This document shows, in pieces, positions 11,224-21,759 of a DNA stretch of 64,000 bases. Under the pieces are notes generated by a model. It saw only the letters and a program-made list of their open reading frames with translations. It searched no databases and was not told the DNA's origin. Source of the stretch: Trema orientale (taxonomy: Eukaryota; Streptophyta; Magnoliopsida; Rosales; Cannabaceae); assembly GCA_002914845.1 (NCBI GenBank), contig JXTC01000245.1, forward strand, positions 1-64,000, given 5' to 3'. The translations under genes and the position numbers were made by a program. Position 1 is the first letter of the stretch. Each line of letters begins with the position of its first letter.

Positions 11224-12470
11224 GTAAAAAATTTATAAGTTGGAATTCAAGAGGACTTGGCAAACACTCAGTTCTCAATTTTTGAAATCTCTTAGTAAAG
11301 CAACACCAACCTCATGTACTTTTTCTTATGGAGACGCGACTATCAAGTGGCCATGTTGACCGACTCTGTAAATTGCTTTGATTTTCTCAAGGTGTGGAAG
11401 TTCCTCGTATTGGCTTTGGGGGTGGTTTAATGTTACTATGGATGGACAATATTGAAATGATAATTTTATCTACCTCTATCAATCATATTGATGTGTATCT
11501 ACGAGTAGACCCAAGCTTCTATTTTTACTTCACAGGTTTTTATGGGGAACCTAAAACATCAAAACGATCTCACTCTTAGACTCTGCTACATTGAATTAAT
11601 GCAGTGTCCCCTTCGATCCCGTGGCTAATAATGGGTGATTTTAATGAAATCTTATCACTTAATGATAAAGAGGGTGGAGCACTACGTGCTGATAGTCAAA
11701 TAATTGCTTTTCAAGAAGTTCCTGACCACTGTTGTCTTAATCCCTTAGAATTCCTGGTGAAAGATTTATATGGGATAAAAAGAGTGCTTTTCCGAAGAAT
11801 GTTAAGGAACGACTAGACTGGGCCATGATCAATTATTTGTGGTCTACAATCGATTTTAGCTTTTCTTTAGAACACTTTGATTTCTTTAATTCAGACCATA
11901 GAGCTACTTTGGCCTTTACAAGCATTTGTCCCCCCCAGTTCGCGAAAACGGAAGCAAAGTCAATTCCAATTTGAGGCGTTATGGCTTGATAAACCAGAAA
12001 GTTATGACATCGTCAAGAATTCATGGAGGAACACTGATTTTGGAGATGCTTTGGTAGTAGTTAGTGAAAACATTTCAATATGTGCTACATCCCTATCTGA
12101 GTGGAGTTCTTCTAAGTTTGGTAAACTGCATTCGAAAGTGATTGATGCACAAAAACAAGTCAAATGTTTACACGACAGTGATTATACCAGTCCATCTCAT
12201 TACTCTTCTTCATCTGAACAAGAGAAAATATTAGAAGAACTACTCCATCAGGAAGAAATTTATTGGCACCAAAGGTTTAGAGTATATTAGATAAAAACTG
12301 GGGATGCAAACACTAAATTTTTTCATAAAAGGGCAAATTCCAGAAAACAAAATAATACCATCACTAAGATTGCAGACAATTCAGGCTGAGAGGTATCAAC
12401 TAATGAAGAAATAAGTACGGTGATCATCGATTACTTCACTAATATCTTCTAATCTATTGGTGAAGATAAT
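11224..12470 (+). pseudogene. LINE ORF2, endonuclease (EEP) domain and linker, broken
   Basis: The endonuclease signature residues can be followed across several frames: WNSRGLG (Asn, about 11243), METRLS (catalytic Glu, about 11330), GDFNEI (about 11634) and NSDHRA (Asp-His pair, about 11892). Stops and shifts occur after about 11285, 11576, 11814 and near 11950, so no protein is made as written. The following 137-codon frame (11877-12290) is the variable linker before the reverse transcriptase. The domain nicks target DNA to prime reverse transcription. Confidence 0.75.
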
Positions 12471-13262
12471 ATGGCAATAGATAATGTGTTGGCTGCTATT
12501 ACTCCTACTGTTACTAATAGTATGAATGAATTTCTTACTAAACCTTTTGAGGATAAGAATGTTTTTAAAGCTGTCAAGGGAATGGGTCCTGATAAAAGTC
12601 CTGGTACAGATGGTATGTTTGCCATGTTTTATCAGAAAAATTGGAGCATTGTTGGTCCTATGGTCATACGTGATGTTTTAAACATTCTGAATAATAGGGG
12701 TGATCTTAAAGCCATCAACTCCACCTTGATCATATTAATTCCAAAAGTGAAGTGTCCATTAACCATAAATAATTATCGGCTAATCAGTTTATGTAACGTC
12801 TTATACAAAATTGTAACAAAAGCAATAGTTAATCGTTTCAAACACTACTTACCTTCAATAATATCAGAAAATCAAAATGCTTTTGTTCCAAATAGGCTAA
12901 TTACTGACAATGTACTTACAGCTTTTGAAATGATTCATGCTATACGCCATCAAAAGCAAGGTAAGATTAGTATTGTTACTATGAAACTAGATATGTCAAA
13001 AGCATATGATAGAGTTGAATGGTTTCATTTGGAGAAAGTGATGCTTCATATGGGTGTTTCTTGGGTTCAATTGATAATGCAGTATTTACGCTCAGTTACT
13101 TTCTCTTTCCTGATAAATGGTATCTCTAAAGGCGAAGTCTTTCCCCAACGAGGATTGCGATAAGGAGATCCCTTATCCCCTTACTTGTTTTTGATATGTG
13201 CTGAAAGCTTCTCAAGTTTATTAAAGTCAGCAGAAGCTAATTACTCTATTATTGGCTTTCAG

Positions 13263-14111
13263 GTAAATCATATATCCGTACATATACTTCACCATATATT
13301 TCTACTCTTCTATATGTTCTTTACTTATTCCTATTTATATACTTTTTGAGTAGATAACATCGTTTTGTTTTTTTTTTTGTATTATTTATATACTTTTTGA
13401 GTAGATAACATCGTTTTGTTTTTTTTTTTGTATTAAATTTATTTCAATTTTAAACCTATGGTTGAGTTTCAACTTCTCGTTGTATATTAATTGGATTTGC
13501 AGTTGTTTTAGTTGTAATTTATATACTCTTTAATTTGGGTATTTGAATTTTGATATTTACTGTACCTATTTTACTATGTTACTAATTTTTCCCCTCCCCA
13601 TGCTCTCTTTTTACAACTGGCTATTCTATTAATTATCTTTAACATGTTCTAGTTTTATTCATAATGTCATAATATATTTCCTTTTGACTTTTTTTATTGT
13701 TCAGTTATTACCAGTGGAATTTTAAATTATAACCATCTGATTTAATAGTTGCCTTACTATAGGTTGTTATAATCAACATGTGATATAATATATATGCCCA
13801 AAAGAGGTAAAAAGAGATAACATATATCATTTTAATTATTGCTAAAGTTTTGATTCATATTTTCTATTAATTTGGTCGTTGAGAAGACTTTTTAATGTCT
13901 AGATATACTAACATAACCTGGTTAAAACTTATAGTATTTTTACAACTCCTGAATATTGAGCATTTTCTTTTAATCTTTGTGGACTAGGTAGTGCATGTTG
14001 TCTTGTTTCAAACAACATTAGGAGTACAAGCTTACACCAATTTTGTTTACTTCTAATACTTAATGTTTTTTAGAAAATAATCATGATATATATCTCTTAA
14101 CTGTCATTTAG
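13263..14111 (+). other. Intron-like interruption 2 inside the reverse transcriptase (849 bp)
   Basis: Begins GTAAAT after GGC TTT CAG and ends TCATTTAG before GTT GCA CGA. Excision joins conserved reverse transcriptase residues in phase 0 with no codon gained or lost. Both borders have the proto-splice form AG|GT. It is T-rich and contains a 51-bp tandem duplication (about 13332-13434). Confidence 0.55.
13332..13434. repeat. 51-bp tandem duplication
   Basis: The unit containing ACTTTTTGAGTAGATAACAT occurs at 13341 and 13392 with a near-identical poly-T following. Confidence 0.85.
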
Positions 14112-14540
14112 GTTGCACGAAATGCTCCGAGCATTTCACATTTATTATTCACCGATGATAGTTTACTGTTCTGTAAAGCTTAAAAAAAATCATGTTTGGC
14201 ACTAAAAGAACTATTTGAGATTTATAGGAAAGCATCAGGGCAAGAAATAAATTTTCGAAAATCAGCACTATCTTTCTCTCCAAACACAGATTGGGCAATT
14301 CAAGATTTTTACTATCGACACTTACACATGTCGATCTATGAATATCATGAGTGTTATTTAGGTCTCCCTACTTTTGGTGGGCGTAATAAAAAAGTACTCT
14401 TTAACAATATAAAGAAAAAATTACGGCGATTAATGTCGGCATGGCAAGAGAAACTATTTTCAATCGGAGGTAAGAGCGATGGTGCAATCCGTCCCAACCT
14501 ATACAATGAGTTGCTTTCATATCTCCACTACTCTTTGTAA

Positions 14541-16830
14541 AGAAATTGAGTCAATGATGGCTAACTTTTAGTCGGGCTTCTCGGAAACAGGACACAAAAT
14601 TCATTGGAAAAGTTAGAATTTCATGTATAAACCAAAAACAGAAGGGAGTATGGGCTTTCGATCCTTTGTAAATTTCAATCAAGCACTTTTAGCAAAACAA
14701 GCTTGGCGTTTAATAAAACAACGTGACTCTTTGATTGGTAGAGTATTAAAAGCCCAATACTTTCCTCATTGTGATTTTCTCGTTACAAAGATGGGACATT
14801 CTCCATCTCTTATCTGGCGAAGTATCTTATGGGGAAGAGACTTACTTTAGGAAGGTTTGAGACGGAAAGTAAGTGATGGAAATTCAATTCGTTGTTTTCT
14901 GGATCCGTAGATCCCAAGATGCACCCTTTTTAAACCAATGGCCCAACTATTATATGATGAAGCTTTGTTGGTTTCCTCTTTCATACATCAAGATCGAACT
15001 TGGGATATCCACAGGCTAAGGCAATATCTTAACACTACGAATATAGATAGATATAGTTTGTATTAATCAGGAATTATATCTTAGTTCGAAATTTATATTA
15101 CTTGTATATATCTTTTATTATTCTACTATTTATTACTATCAGAAACTTTGTGTTTCTCTAGTTAAAGGTTTTTGTATGATTTAGTAATAATTTAATTTTT
15201 TTGAAGACCATCATAGAACATAAATATATATAAATAATCCTTAACTTAATTAAACATTTGGAATTCATATAATACTCAAGTTGCTGATTTTATTAACTTA
15301 GCCAATGATATAGAAATAAATATGTTTCAAATGCCTATGCTATATACTAGGTACAAATATATAAAAATTTGTCCGATTCCAGCTAATTCTTTTGTGATTC
15401 TTGGAATATTCAAATGTAAAACATAGGTTTTAAGTTTTCACTAACCTAGTTTTTTAAATATATGGTTGCAAAGAACAAAATCATTCACATATACTGCTTG
15501 ATGTCATTAAAAAATATTAGGTTACAAAGTACAAAATCATTATATGTATACTACTTGATGTCATTAAAAATAAAATTTTTCCCCAATTTCAATCTGTTAT
15601 ATGAGTTTTATAAATTTATTTATAATTGAAAATGAGTTTTAAAAAGTTTTCCAGTACGGTTTTTAAATTGTTCATTTTTCCATATAAAATATAGTATAAT
15701 TTTATTCTCTGTGTTGTTTATTTAGGTACTTTCTATACCTTTGAGCTATTCTTCGCTCGAGGATCACTTAATTTGGCATTATAATATACGGGAATCATGT
15801 TCAGTAATTTGGCATTATAATATACGGGGATCATATTCAGTTCGATCTGGGTATTGGTTAGCAGATTTCATAAAGAAAAGGGTAGGCAATTCGGACACAG
15901 TTGTAATGCATGCCTCGTGGAAAAAATTTTGGAGATTATCACTACCTAGCAAGGTCAAAATTTGTGTTTGGCAGGCCGATCATGAAATCCTACCAACAGC
16001 TTCAGGTTTGTTTCAAAAGAAAATACTTCGATCTCCTTATTGTCTAGGGTGCAATTCTACATGGGAGTCTGTCACACATGCCTTAATAAGTTGTAAATAT
16101 ACTAAAGTATTTTGGCGACACTCTTGTTTTCAACTGAACTTCAAACTCCTTTTTCCTTTATTAATGACGGATATAATTCACCATTATAATCATATGTTGA
16201 CAAAAGATGAGCTTAAGTTGTTTCTCTGCTTACTATGGAGTATTTGGAATGAGAGAAATAAAAGAGTCCATGGCTCCAAAATTAAACTGCCGGAGGAAGT
16301 TGTTCGTTGGACCACGAATATTATTGTTGAAACAAAAGAAGTAAAGATTGGGTCCAATAGAGAAGATTTCTTATTTGGAAATAGGAAGGAGGGAGGCATG
16401 TTGGTCTCCCTCTTCAGACGGTGGTTCCAAACTAAACGTTGACGCTGTAATCAATAAGGACATGCGCACAGTGGGTTTTGGTGCTATCATACGAAATTTA
16501 GAGGGAGAAGTTATAGTAGCTTTGTCAAAGAGGATAGTTGGTACTCTTAGTCCAGAAATGGCGGAAGCAGAAGCAATAGTGGTTGCTCTCTCCTGGGACA
16601 GGTCTGTTGGTATAAATCTCTAATTTTTGGAGTCGAATGCATTGACAGTGGTCAAAGCTTTTAATGATGGTATTATTAGCCATTCTGAGTTTAATGATCT
16701 CTTGTTGGATGCATTTAGTTTGTTGTCCTACTTTCCAGGTGTTTTAGTTAAACATGTTTATCGTGAAGCTAATACAACGATACATGGCTTAGCTAAGTTC
16801 GCTTTAGGATTGAAAAATGATCTAATTTAG
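14541..16830 (+). pseudogene. LINE ORF2 C-terminus: thumb, zf-RVT and RNase H domains, broken
   Basis: 14623-14850 reads KPKTEGSMGFRSF...LAKQAWRL, the conserved region before zf-RVT; sense continues through stops to WDIHRLRQYL at about 15000-15055. After the interruption, 15741-16442 encodes the zf-RVT region (SGYWLADF, SKVKICVW, CLGCN...HALISC). A frame change at about 16390 leads into RNase H: SDGGSKLNVDA (Asp), AEAEA (Glu), then ESNALTVVKAF, where the usual Asp of E-x-D is Asn. A stop at 16621 splits the domain; it ends at 16830. The RNase H would degrade template RNA during integration. Confidence 0.8.
15056..15725 (+). other. Intron-like interruption 3 (about 670 bp)
   Basis: Lies between NTTNIDRY and VLSIPLS, residues that are adjacent in related LINEs. 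A GTTTGT follows the left side and TTTATTTAG precedes the right side. A GT-AG splice here leaves one extra base, so splicing would need a 1-bp indel explanation. It holds a 56-bp tandem duplication at about 15462-15571 ('acaaaatcat' at 15475 and 15531). Confidence 0.4.
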
Positions 16831-16920
16831 TTGGGAGAATCTCTTTTTCTAATAGAATCTATTATTGTAAAGGATATGGTTTCCTTATAATAATAGATTC
16901 GTTCTCTCTCAAAAAAAAAA

Positions 16921-18600
16921 GGCCTAAAATAAGGCCAAATGTGGAAAATACTAATTTTCATTAAAATCTAAAAATCAAAATTTCTATATTTTTTTAAGAT
17001 CTTCCTATAGAAGTCACATGAGTCGGACTTTCTTTGAAATAGTTTTTATAACCTAAAAAGTGTTCTAATATTTCGTCCAAACAGGCTCAGGAAGCCAAAA
17101 AACAGCTTCTAAAAATCATACCAAATATGCCCTTTTAGTATTAATTAAAAAGCTAATTTCAAATTTTCAAAATCAAAAGTTAGATCTAGATTCTAGACAC
17201 ACAGCCACTCAAATTTTGATACATAGTAACATAGGTAAATTCAGCGTTTTTCTTTTAAGACAAAATGAAAGAATATTTTATGATTTAATTTGATAAAAAT
17301 TTGATATGAAAAAAAGAAAAAAAAAACATATAGTTTTTATGATAATTTTTCCTATATTTAAGGTATAAGAAGCACTATACCTCAAAAAAAAAAATTGAGA
17401 GTAAAAAAAAAATGTATAAAAAGCATTTTCGAGTAAGCGGCCGGCAATCAGTTTAGAGATATTCTTTTCCAACATACCATTTAAAATTATAACAACCCAA
17501 TACATACATAGTAATTATCAAAGTCTAGCCATTCTTCTCTCCTCTAAAGAAATGCCTTTTATCCTATAAATCAAGATAGGGAGATCTCGGTCTCCTTCTT
17601 TGACAGAACTTTTTCTTTCTTTGTTTTCTTTCTATTTTATTTTTTTAATAATCCTTCACTGTATGAAGGTATGAGTCACCTTTTTTCATTTCTTTTTTTT
17701 TTATTTTTAATAATCCTTTACTCTATGAAGTATGAGTCACCCTAGATTTAGAGCAATGAGTATTTTGTCCCATCTGATTATAGATCTATGTGGTTATTAT
17801 TTGTTTTCTTTATTTTCATGCAGTTTTCCATGGCTATATATATATATATATGATTTGAGACTTTCTTAATCTAAATATAGAAGATTTTATACGGTTTAAG
17901 AATGATTTATGTAAAAGATCTATCACAGTATCAGTCGAAAGAACCAACTCTAGTAGCAGAGGATGATTTTGACAAGCTAAGATATATATCTCATAAAGCT
18001 CCAATTATACCCCTCACTGAGTTTTGTACTTCTTCCCAAATTGTTAGTCGAATACAGTGGTTTTATCGATTATTCATTGATTGTAATCGGTTATTTCTAT
18101 TTCGATTATTGTATCAAGTAGATTATTGTACTAAGTTATTATTTATTAAAAGGAAAATTCAATTTATTAAAAAAAATTCTGCCCCCCATATTTGCCACAT
18201 TAAATATTGTTGTGTAAACATTTTGTACAAAATTAGTTTTTTTTTAAAACCAATTACTCAAATTAAATTATGATATGGAATTTTAAATATCCCAAATCAC
18301 ATCCAAATTTTTTAATATACTAAACTATATGCTATGAGAGTACTTGTTACCTTTCTATTAATTTATAATTTACCACAAATTAACTAATAATACTCACTAA
18401 TTAAGTGGTGATAACTCAAATCTCAGATAAATTAGTATCGGAAAAATTGGGATCGATCTAAGTATGTTATTCTTATGATATATAACCTTAATTTTACGTA
18501 AACTGATTAGGAGTAGGACTCCACTTTCGGGTCCCGCGCTTCCTAATTAAGCCGACCACTATGTAACTTATATTTTGAGTAGGACTCTTTTAGAGTCACG
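16921..18600. other. Intergenic, no gene seen
   Basis: AT-rich. A 62-bp imperfect tandem duplication lies at about 17630-17742 ('taataatcctt' at 17646 and 17708). A (TA)n run is near 17838-17850. The open frame at 17902-18273 has no recognisable domain and was not called. Confidence 0.5.
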
Positions 18601-18611
18601 GGCGGGCCTCC

Positions 18612-18620
18612 CTATTTAAT
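18612..18620 (+). promoter_or_regulatory. Candidate TATA box for the 213-aa gene
   Basis: CTATTTAAT lies about 100 bp upstream of the ATG at 18721, followed by a leader with a CT-rich stretch just before the start. Position fits a plant TATA element; unproven. Confidence 0.35.
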
Positions 18621-18720
18621 TGACCAATATACATACACACCTACGTACGTAGCCTCAAACGCATACTTGCTTGAACACAAATTAACAAGCTAATAGATCT
18701 CTTCTTTTCTCTCTCCAAAT

Positions 18721-19362
18721 ATGGACAAGAAAGACCCAAAACTCATCAGCTCCAAAACTTCAGAACCGATGAAATCATTCCAAGCAAGAAGAAAGTCCTA
18801 CAACAAATCTCCGCCTCGGCGAGCCACCACAACCCATCATGATGATGATGGTCATGTTCATCTTCTCCATAATCATCATATTAATACTCATGCAGACCCT
18901 ATAATATCAACCGAAGATAAAATAATTTCTCCGGAGCAGATGGCTAGGGTTGCTATGACGAAGTACCGGTTCGCCGAACTCATTCTCAAAGCAAAAAAGA
19001 TACTTGAAGAAGCAAGTTACAAACAAGCATGCGTTAGACTTGCGTCTAGTACTACAACTGCTGAAGATGATCTTCTGATCAAAGTAGATCCCGAAAACTC
19101 GAATATCGTCACTCAAGAACCGACGGTCGAAAAGCAATTAAGAGCAACAAGTAGTCATTGTGATTATGATGGATTGATGATAAACAACGCCAAGAAGAGA
19201 CGCCATCATCAAGAAAATAAAGCTAATCATGATCATAAGTTGATGACAACGAAAAAGAGACGACGTGTTCGAGGAATCGAAACACGAAGAAAAGCTCATC
19301 ATGATGAAGACGATCGTGGAGAAAAGAGAGTGAAAGACGAAGAAAAGCTCCTCATCAAATAA
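18721..19362 (+). CDS. Unrecognised basic nuclear-type protein, 213 aa
   Basis: A single-exon frame starts MDKKDPKL and ends EEKLLIK. It is rich in Lys, Arg, His and Asp, with His clusters (THHDDDGHVHLLHNHH, residues about 38-53) and two bipartite basic stretches that look like nuclear signals (KKRRHHQE about 157-164, TKKRRRVRG about 175-184). Residues about 76-98 (MARVAMTKYRFAELILKAKK) resemble the short helical A-x-x-K-x-RFA-x-x-ILKA motif seen in plant GTE bromodomain proteins, but no bromodomain is present. A TATA-like site and CT-rich leader lie upstream. The start is the first ATG after that leader. Function unknown; probably a lineage-specific gene. A chance frame is unlikely at this length in AT-rich DNA but not excluded. 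Confidence 0.6.
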   Translation: MDKKDPKLISSKTSEPMKSFQARRKSYNKSPPRRATTTHHDDDGHVHLLHNHHINTHADPIISTEDKIISPEQMARVAMTKYRFAELILKAKKILEEASYKQACVRLASSTTTAEDDLLIKVDPENSNIVTQEPTVEKQLRATSSHCDYDGLMINNAKKRRHHQENKANHDHKLMTTKKRRRVRGIETRRKAHHDEDDRGEKRVKDEEKLLIK

Positions 19363-21759
19363 GATTGCCACGAACAAGATCACCAATAAAGACTAACGTC
19401 ATTGTTGTGTTATATTTTTATATAATGACAATTTTTAGGCTCCTCTACGTACGTAAACTANACTGATGGTCAGATATAATATTGTATACAAATTAAGTTT
19501 GGAATTTCTTTCTTGATAGTGATCATGTTTGATAAACCTTTAAACCTTATTAAAATATTCATAAATTACATTGTATATATTATGAAGTTAATTGACAAAT
19601 TGATGATCTTTCTTCAAGAAGATGCCCAGGCTACAGATGAGCCAGCTAAGTTCTAACGGAAGCATTAATCAGATTTAGTTTTAATAAGGATATCCATGGT
19701 TGTACTTTTGTATCTCCATGCACTACATATTATAAAGAATATAATACTAAGTACATACAACATGATATGATTATACAACTAATGAATGTTATTCAATTTA
19801 TTTGGATAAGTTTCAATTCACCAATTAAACTGTGACAAGTGACAACTCATCTGAGAAGTCAGGTGTTGTTAAAAAGTGGTAAATGAGGGGATCTTCATAG
19901 CACTTTCCTAATATAAAATCCAATCAGTCTGCTTTCTTCTTCTTCTTTTTTTCCAATCAAGAAAATTGGCTAACCTAATTTCATAATGCATATATCCCTT
20001 GTTATTGATTAATTAACTTTTTTCAATTTGTAAATTGGCTAACTGTGAAATATGTTACCTAAGCTATACCAGGGTTGAAGTACACAGTAGATTTAGTTGC
20101 CGGATTCCCGGCACAATAAAACGTATGTCTTTTATTATGAAAAGACTTGAATTGATTACTTCAACTTTTTTACGTTTACACTGTGGCAAATTTGCTTTGT
20201 GTTGCTTAACTAGTACTTGACCAAAAGATTATATCAAAATCCACTTATCCAACTAAAAGTTCTTAGTATCAAGTTTTAAATAATAACATATAAGAAAGCA
20301 ATTTGAAATTGAACATTTGTTTTGGAATACTGGAGATTGGACTTTAGAGATTTTTCCTTTTTTGTTTCTCTCACCCTTTACCTGGTTTTGGGAGATTTAA
20401 ACCCGATTAGTTTAACTGTACATGTACACATGAGATTAAAAACTTAAAACGGTGATTGATATCCACAAAAGCCTGCATACGGGCAGGCCTCATGGCTTAC
20501 GATAACGTGACATGGAAGATACTCGTACTGATCAATGATGAGAAACAAAATAAATGTTGAGATAAGATCTCACGTAGTACGTAGCCCCCACATACTCAAG
20601 TGTACATGCATTTGCCGCGCAGGACATTTTACTTGATTTTTCTCCTTGCCCAATCTTGCCGGAAAAAAAAAGGTGCATCCAAATTGTATATGTTACAATT
20701 TCTTTTAATTACAAGATTTAAAAAAAAAAAAAAAAGTAAGCACGTCGAGGAACATCTGCGTATCCCTTTTTCCATATTTAAAGTCTGCTATAAAGCACCA
20801 CAACACCACAAGTACCTTTTTAACATTTTTCCTCTACAAGACACTGAGCAAAGCCCACCAGTGGGGCACATAGCTTAATGTCATTTTTCAGCCCTTTCCC
20901 TTCCTTCAATGGCTGATATACGAGAATGGGCAATTTTTAAAGTCGTTAAACTAAAATAAAATGACTTCAAAAATAAATTAATTAATTAATTAAAAAAATA
21001 AAATGACATCTAACCAAGTAAATCAATTTATAAATCCAATACATTAAGTCTCACAGAAATTGAAAATACGGACATTTTTTTAAAGGAGAAATCAAGTGTC
21101 TATTTTAGCCTCAAGCACAAGTTTAAAAAAAAAAAGTCTTTAGTTTGTCAAAAACATATCTGGGATAAATAAGCGATTAATGCACCCACCACAGTTTACT
21201 CCAGAGATAGAGAAGCTAAGTCATAGGCCCGTAGCCAAAAACAAGAAGACAATCTTAAAGAAATGAAAGAAGATGAAGAAAGGTTCAAATGAACCAAGTA
21301 CTTAGCAGGAAAAAGGATTAGCGCCGATTCGAGTTGTACTTGAACTGAATTTTTCTGATTTGCACTAAATCCTGTTTTAAGCTAAACAATCACAGATACA
21401 ATACAATAATAACTAACCTATACAGAAGATATAAAGACCCCGGTTAAATCTGTTCAACTCTAATTGAGCTTTCGCAAGACAGACTGGAAACATGAAAAAG
21501 CCTACTCTACCTTATTTTACAGACCAGAAGAAGAGGTTTTCTCTAGAGTGATCCTTCCATCCAAGGGCACAAAACATTTCTTTCTTTACAGAGAATTAAA
21601 TTAGCTTCAACAGATTGTGTCTCCTTCACCTACAACATTGATTCATTCAAATTGTTATTAAAATTCTCGGTTTCAAGCCAGGGAATTATTCAACAGCATA
21701 AAAGGTAAAGAAAAGATACCTTCTAATGGCAAGTTACATTCAGAGTGAACTGGTGCTCC
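19363..21759. other. Intergenic and 3' UTR region, no further gene seen
   Basis: The first 100-200 bases are probably the 3' UTR of the upstream gene; the last 300-500 bases are probably the 3' UTR of the minus-strand FHY3-like gene. One ambiguous base (n) is at 19461. Poly-A runs at about 20718-20734 and 21123-21136. No RNA gene was recognised. Confidence 0.5.

Larger units (their letters stand above)
12471..14540 (+). pseudogene. LINE ORF2, reverse transcriptase domain split by an intron-like segment
   Basis: The frame 12471-13163 carries the N-terminal palm motifs: GPDKSPGTDG, LIPKV, NYRLISLCNVLYK, and LDMSKAYDRVEW with the first catalytic Asp. After the stop at 13161-13163 the sense continues (GDPLSPYLF) to 13262. 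The next block starts exactly at 14112 (VARNAPS) and includes the active-site pair as FTDDS (usual FADD), then GQEINFRKS and LGLPTFGG up to 14540. Catalytic aspartates survive; at least two stops interrupt the frame. Confidence 0.85.
6919..16920 (+). mobile_element. Decayed L1-type LINE with long internal interruptions
   Basis: Plant L1-type order is intact: ORF1 with a CCHC knuckle, then ORF2 with apurinic-type endonuclease, reverse transcriptase, zf-RVT and RNase H, then a short poly(A) at about 16910-16919. Premature stops and frameshifts in every domain show it is not autonomous. Three AT-rich segments (7902-8259, 13263-14111, about 15056-15725) and a 2.7-kb gap between ORF1 and ORF2 (8470-11223) inflate it to 10 kb, against the usual 5-7 kb. 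I could not find a target-site duplication; the left boundary given is the ORF1 start, not the true end. Confidence 0.85.

Noticed and set aside
17902-18273. 123-codon open frame
   Set aside because: The second half is low-complexity AT-derived sequence; no domain, promoter or splice context recognised.
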